Assembly (NCBI GenBank): GCA_958299035.1
Contig: CATQJL010000305.1
Span: forward strand, 31,323,733 to 31,387,732
DNA: 64,000 nt
Source: Cylicocyclus nassatus
Taxonomy: Eukaryota; Nematoda; Chromadorea; Rhabditida; Strongylidae
Direction: 5' to 3'
The position numbers and the translations under genes are program-made. Under the pieces are notes generated by a model. The model searched no databases. It saw only the letters and a list, made by a program, of their open reading frames with translations, and was not told where the DNA came from. Below, in pieces: positions 58,901-64,000 of this stretch (its first letter is position 1; each line of letters opens with the position of its first letter).

Positions 58901-61900
58901 GATAATGCATGACTTGTTTTGTCTGTAGCAAAAACTAAAGTATTAGGTTGATTCAAAAGTTCTGTCGCTTTGATGTTGAAAAATTTGTAACTGCTCCCTA
59001 AGTGGATACTGACTTACAAATAATACCACCAGATAGAAAAGTTCACATCTTTCTAACTCTTCGCCTTTCTCTGAAAACAGTTGGCTAAGATAGAAACTGG
59101 AAAAGGAGAACAACTCAAAATCCCGATATTCGAAAATAAATCGTCAAAAATCTGAAATGCTGCAGAAAAATCTGAGAGCATGTTTTTCAAAAGTTTTGTA
59201 AGCAGCTCCTTCTAATGGTGTCAAATTTGTGCTGATCGCGCTTCTCTATAAAAAAGATTTCCGTGAATGCAGAAAAATGCAAGAGACGGCAATTTCGTCC
59301 CCCTTTCTGAATTTCTCCGGAGTCATGTTGTCAAAGAGCCTCAAAGATTTTGTTAGAAAGTAGATGAATATTTCTATTTTGTAAGTCGTTACGTTCACAT
59401 TGAGAGCAGATAGGAATTTTTCAAAATCAAAGCGATAGAACTTTCAAATCAACCTAATATAATAAATCTCTCTTTATCGAGAAAGGTACACTGCAAAATG
59501 TACCTTTTCCAAAAAAAAATTCCAGAATATAGGGCCAACTCACATTCTTATATTTCCTTATCCTGCACAATTGAATTTTCAAGGAATTTCCTAGAATTTT
59601 TTTGGCGGCCCTGGTTAACATCACTCTCTTTGTTGAAAAAAAAATTATTGCTGCTTGGAGGTTGCAGCAATTTTTTCTATGAAAATTTTGGCTAAATACG
59701 GCAAAAGACTGTAAAATCTGCAAAAAAATAAAAATGAGAAAAAAACAGAAATTGAAAATGTGAAATTATCTGAAATTTAACTGCAAACGCGTCCACCCAC
59801 AAAGGCAAAGATAAAAAATTGAAATGAAATTATTTGAAATCTATTTGTAACACTTCCTGTTCACCCACATCTTGCTCCTCAGTAAGAAATCTTTGCAAAT
59901 CGCTAGGTGTGAGGCTTTCTACTCCATCGGCACTTGCCATCCGTAGCAGGTGATTCAGTTCTGGTCTGTCCGTTAGTCTGTTGAAGAAGTTGACGAACTC
60001 AGCCTCGTCCAGAACACCATCACGCGTAGTTTTTGCTTCGGAATCCTATACACACGGTAAACGACCACGCAAATTTTAAACAATATTGTTTGTACCTTAA
60101 ACATGGCTTTCGCATATTCTTCACTGAAATGTAGGTTCATTTTTTTGAGAAGCACCCAGACCTCTTTGAAGCTCAGAAATCCTAAAATGATGCACAATCT
60201 ATGTGATAGTGTGAGTGAGACATTCTATCGATTTCTGACTTTTAGAATATCATCTACCAATTCAAAAAAAAATTATTTTAAACTAAACAACAGTAAAAGC
60301 TTCAAAGAAAACCTTTTGTGGACGTGGCTGAAGGTTTAAGAGCAATTGTTCCGATAGTTTCGTATTTTTGTATATATTAGGTTGTCCCAAAAGTTCTTGC
60401 GCCGGATTTTCAAAAAATCATATCTTCCTTGCCACTCGATGGATTTTCTTGATTTTAATTTCATTTGAAAGAAGAAACCTTTCTCTTTCCCATTGTTCCT
60501 TTGTTGTGAAGCGGCGTAAGAAAGTTCCAAAGCTAGAAGCTATTGAATAAAATCAGTCAAGATCGGCATTTTTCAAGCTGGATCACGAAAAATTTTGAAG
60601 GTATTTTTATTTGATAGGGAAAATTTTGCACATTACAGTGGTACCTTTCTCATGAATTAAAACGAAGTAGATCGAGAATTAGAAACAAATAAAGAGAATT
60701 TCTTCAGTTTTGCAATTTTTGATCATGCTCAAAAAACTTTGACAACGTCACAGAAAAGGCGAAAAAATCATAAGCATGGGTTTTGTGACCTTCCCTTTCC
60801 AGCTGAGCGAAAATCTTGCCAATCGGGAGCAATTTTGATTTTCGTGATTTATTCAAATTTTCGGGCCTGCTTTTTTCACGAAAATGAAAATTGCTCCCGA
60901 TTGGCGCGATTTTTGCTCAGCTACGAAGGGAAGGTCACAAAACCCATGCTTATGATTTTTTCGCCTTTTCTGTGACGTTTTTAAAGTTTTTTGAGCATGA
61001 TCAAAAATTGCAAAACTGAAGAAATTCTCTTTATTTGCTTCTAACTCTCGATCTATTTCGTTTTAATTCACGAGAAAGGTACCAATGTAATGTGCAAAAT
61101 TTTCTCTATCAAATAAAAATACTTCCAGAATTTTTTGTGATCCAGCTTGAAAAATGTCGATCTTGACTAATTTCCTTCAATTGCTTTTAACTCTCGAACT
61201 TACCAACGCTGATTCATGGCAAAGGTACCTCTATAAAGAGAAAGGTTTCCTCTTTCATACGAAAATAGACTTGAGAAAAATCGTTGAGAAGAAAGAAAGC
61301 TATGTTTCCTTGAAAATCCGGCGCAAGAACTTTTGGGACAACCTTATATATTTAAATATTAGAAAAAGTATTTTCTATTTTTTGAGGTATTTTTTACATT
61401 ACGGAGCTCCAAATGTTTTTCCTGCTGATGTGACATGAAAAAATGAATAAAAATGAGCAGATATTCTGAACATTATTCAAAACGCAGTTTTTCTTTCTCT
61501 TTTTAGCAAACATGTCTTTGAGCTAACTGCTCTTGTATGCTTAAAAGCCGAAATTTCAAAAAAAAAAACTTTCTCACCATGCAACTTGAGAAATTTCTGA
61601 AATTTTTTTATGAGGTCTTGGAAGAGCGTTGATAGCAGCTGGATAGAGTAAATAAAGTGACACAATGAGTTATTTGTGCATCTCCGACTTGTTTTTCAGT
61701 ATCTAACGAACTTCAAACACCATAAAATTTCCGAAACTTGAAACTTCCAAAATTGGTGCATGACTAAACACTAATTTTACAAAGCAAGTTAACTTCTGCC
61801 GCTTCATTTGAACTATGAATTTTCTGGCACAGTCTGGGACACGATAAGAAACACAAGAATCATGATGGTTTTTGGAGCCTAACAGGTTGGGAAGAAATAG

Positions 61901-62880
61901 CTCCTGGGATAGCCAAATATGGAATTTGATAGCATCAAAAAAACTGTAAACTTTAAAAGCCAGCTCAGTTTAGAGAAATGCCCTAAAATGCATTTTGTTT
62001 TCTCTTTCCATATGTCAGCGAAGCTCATTCAAAAGTCCAAAACTAAAAATTTGAGATATTTTCAGAGTTGGACATGCTATAAACCATGGGTTGGAAATTT
62101 TGGCTTATTTTTGGACCACAAGAGGAACTATGTAGCTCAAACAAGAGTGATGTAGAGACGAAGAAAGGTTGTGTCAAATAGTTTTTGAATGTTTGCCATC
62201 TTGAATTTCTACGTGTCTTACACTAGAAAAAGATGGAAAGGACTTTCGGACCAATCAAATGTTGTGCGTGAGACAAAATCAAATCTTGAAATTGGGGTCC
62301 TTTCACTCGTAATAGTTCTGATATTTTTCGCTTTGTCCAGCTTTTCCAATATAAACGTTTAGCTCGAATTTTCTGCCACCCCCTCCCCCTTCCACACAGA
62401 ATCTATCGCTCACTAGGCCGCCTACCGTTTTTGTTGGTATCGGCCTCATGGAACTTTTCAGTTATGAAGGATTCCTCATTGTAGTGCGCTCTTTCCTCTT
62501 TTGCTTTCGATACCAAGTAAGTGAGTGCAGATACCCATTTGTCACGGTCCTATAAAAAACTATCTGAAACTTCCCAATAGATTTCTGTAAGAGAAGTGCG
62601 GATTACAAAATGCGCAAAAAATTGAACAAAAAGCATTAATAGAACCAGCTTACCTCTTTACTACCCGCTGCAAAGTCTACAGATTTGTGCAGAAATTGTG
62701 CATGTGTAAAAATTATGGAAAAGCATGTTGCCTCCTAGAAACAACTTCTCTTGTAAAAAAAACAACGAAGAAAGATCGTAATCACCGGTGCAGCCTCTTG
62801 GAATCTATAATGCTTGGCAGCCCGATGAAGGTTATCGGTGTTGTAACCAGCACGAACTTCTAAGATTTTGGTCAGCGGCA
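49924..62880 (-). CDS. plc-4: phosphoinositide phospholipase C, delta type
   Basis: Seventeen exons in phase give 679 residues: 62786-62880, 62654-62734, 62426-62549, 60096-60181, 59869-60045, 58471-58567, 58179-58382, 57465-57562, 57315-57413, 56948-57112, 56782-56878, 55021-55133, 53202-53294, 53065-53149, 52829-53011, 50626-50775 and 49924-50018. It hydrolyses PIP2 to IP3 and diacylglycerol at membranes. Domain order is that of PLC-delta: PH (KILEVRAGYNTDNL, CFSIIF), EF-hands (loop DTNKNGFLSFKE), X box, Y box, C2 (PYVTIQIFGVDKDTW, GFNPVW, FCVKDYDS). Catalytic residues are present: SSHNTYL, LELDLFDG, the His in PVITHK, LTLENH, and the Y-box Arg in YPKGLRQDSSN. The 5' end (about 75 residues) is missing beyond the window edge. 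The intron after exon 12 has a GC donor. Introns hold seven MITEs. Confidence 0.95.
50911..51238. mobile_element. hAT-like MITE, copy 2
   Basis: CAGCGGCGGTCC at the left and GGTCCGCCACTG at the right, flanked on both sides by the exact 8-bp duplication CTATAACA (50903-50910 and 51239-51246). 328 bp, same family as 46378-46711. Lies in a plc-4 intron. A long G run sits near the right end. Confidence 0.9.
51685..52565. mobile_element. mariner-like MITE 1 in plc-4
   Basis: Ends TTAGGTTGTCCCGAAAGTTT and the inverse AAACTTTCGGGACAACCTAA with TA on each side, 881 bp. The TTAGGTTG(T/A)... start is typical of Tc1/mariner elements. No transposase frame seen. Confidence 0.88.
53426..54324. mobile_element. 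mariner-like MITE 2 in plc-4
   Basis: Starts TTAGGTTGATTCATAATTAA; the right end has TTAATTACATATGAACCAAC followed by CTAA, with TA flanks. Same subfamily as 55437-56342 (shared inner blocks such as CGTGCATTAATT). Sits in the intron with the GC donor. Confidence 0.85.
54436..54866. mobile_element. MITE, GTGTTAACCACGTG ends
   Basis: GTGTTAACCACGTGTTCCCT at the left and AGGGAGCACATCGTTGACAC at the right, imperfect inverse. Inner palindromic arms are built from AAAAAGCCNGAAAAAGC words. Related to the 150-bp MITE at 31413-31562. Confidence 0.72.
55437..56342. mobile_element. mariner-like MITE 3 in plc-4
   Basis: TTAGGTTGTTGATTAATGCA at the left, TGCATTAATTGTGGGACAAC then CTAA at the right, TA flanks, 906 bp. 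Sister of 53426-54324. Confidence 0.85.
58943..59457. mobile_element. mariner-like MITE 4 in plc-4
   Basis: TTAGGTTGATTCAAAAGTTC at the left and the inverse ending AAATCAACCTAA, TA flanks, 515 bp; the first ~45 bp are inverted repeats. Confidence 0.88.
60377..61346. mobile_element. mariner-like MITE 5, near-full palindrome
   Basis: TTAGGTTGTCCCAAAAGTTC at the left and GAACTTTTGGGACAACCTTA at the right, TA flanks, 970 bp. Nearly the whole element is one imperfect inverted repeat centred near 60861 (for example TTGCCAATCGGGAGCAATTT against its inverse), so its RNA would fold into a long hairpin. It lies in the plc-4 intron between the EF-hand exons. Confidence 0.88.
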
Positions 62881-64000
62881 CTAAACAAATATTTCATTTA
62901 TGAATGCTTTGAAAGGAGAGAGAGATAGAATAAATGTGAGAGAATAATGTAATAAAACCCAGATTAAATCGTTAATTTGCAAGGAGAAGAATAAAAACGT
63001 CCCATTTCTAAGTACAGAACTTCAATATTATATAATATTTTGTCGTCAAGCTATTGTTGTTCACAAAGTGTTCGTAATCAAAAGAAACACTTAAAAATAT
63101 ATGCCTGCTGAGAAATTAATAACTGTTAAAATTAACCCCACTGCATTAATTTTTGTACATTTTGTTACCATTGTTGAACACGTGAGAACAGATTAGAACG
63201 TGCAGAAGAAACCTAATTGCACCAGGTGAAACTTCCAAAATAGATTTGTAATTCTTACTTGCGGCTGTTTTCTCAAGAAATCTGATTACTGACAAGTGAA
63301 GACTCCTTGGAAAAGCGTAATGCAGCCTCTTCAAATAATTCTTATAGAACCCATAAATACTGGATGCATGAAAAAACAGCCCTTCAGTTGCTTGAAGCTG
63401 GTGTTACACACTAATGATTTGGAGCTTCGTATTACTCGCTGCCGCCTTGATAAATTCTTTGAAATTTTTGCTGCGACTGCTACGACAAAGATGCAATTAA
63501 AAATATGGAAGACTTCATGGTCAAGGTTCGGCACGAGGTGGCTTTCGGAGAATGAAAAAAAAAACGAGGTCCTCTTTGACTTTTGCGAATTTTTACAAAG
63601 TCCCCTTTGACCCCAAACACTTAACGTAAAAAAAACCCTCGAAAACGAAACGTCGACTAAAAAAACTCTAAAATTTTTGTGTCTTTTCGGGCTCAAAAAC
63701 AATACCCACTTTGCTTTTTGTTCCAGAAACGAAATCCAGCTTGCTTACAAGCCACCAGTGCCAAGCCCTGTTCCTGATGACAGTTTTGCTATGACTAAAA
63801 CGGTTGACTAAAGCGAATTCCATAAACTCTCCAGATGTTAGAAGTCGAGAGAAGCTACATACTTTGGAGAAAAAGTTTTTAAGCAAGTTCCGTTGCTTTG
63901 TAGTCATTTTGGTACGAATTTCTTTTTTCTCGGCCTTCTGACTTATTATGTTTGAAGAAGAACCAAATCGTTTACTTAATGCGATTACGACTCCCATGAC
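62881..64000 (-). other. plc-4 5' intron; possible upstream PH exon
   Basis: AT-rich. On the minus strand 63749-63861 (after ccaaag, before gtaagc) reads SRLLTSGEFMEFALVNRF... NRAWHWWL, the shape of the first strands of a PH domain (LL.SG..f.. .. RaWhWwL). It would fit the missing PLC N terminus, but its phase does not match exon 62786-62880 directly, so one exon is still missing between them. Confidence 0.4.

Overview
This window looks like nuclear DNA of a parasitic or free-living clade V (rhabditid/strongylid-type) nematode. The evidence is: intron-rich genes with short exons, likely trans-splice acceptors just 5' of start codons, and proteins that align block by block with Caenorhabditis families. 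It is AT-rich and crowded with DNA transposons and their short non-autonomous derivatives. There are no bacterial features, rRNA, tRNA or CRISPR arrays that I can support. The assembly has one 500-base gap of Ns (25673-26172).

Layout. 1-12.8 kb: an unrecognised plus-strand region with several exon-like reading frames (best chain 3582-5534; others at 0.9, 9.2-10.4 and 10.9 kb) and a few MITEs. 12.8-18.4 kb: a three-exon LC8-type dynein light chain gene (+), whose introns hold two non-autonomous Helitrons, a TTAA-flanked piggyBac-like element, an ATTCGAAT-rich array and a hairpin. 18.7-23.1 kb: a complete seven-exon mitochondrial porin gene (vdac-1 orthologue, -), tail-to-tail with the dynein gene. 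24-30 kb: low-complexity DNA, the gap, a ~2.2 kb palindrome, and a nearly intact eight-exon MULE transposase gene whose first four exons lie in one palindrome arm. 30.3-31.4 kb: relic of a GH47 alpha-mannosidase gene (-). 33.3-45.0 kb: a PIF/Harbinger-type transposon that was hit by a second copy of itself in opposite orientation, making a ~4.9 kb-arm palindrome. Each copy carries a DDE transposase, a MADF-BESS DNA-binding protein and a small Cys-rich reading frame. 45-49 kb: MITEs, including a three-level nest (mariner-like > Helitron > small MITE). 49.9-62.9 kb: 17 exons of a delta-type phosphoinositide phospholipase C (plc-4-like, -) whose 5' end lies beyond the right edge and whose introns hold five mariner-like MITEs, a hAT MITE and another MITE.

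The porin and the PLC are neighbours in C. elegans (R05G6.7 and R05G6.8, recalled). Here they are on the same strand in the same order but about 27 kb apart, separated almost entirely by mobile DNA. The host genes are ordinary (dynein cargo adaptor, outer mitochondrial membrane channel, PIP2 hydrolysis). What stands out is the transposon architecture, above all the self-nested Harbinger element. I see no clear new host defence or metabolic system.
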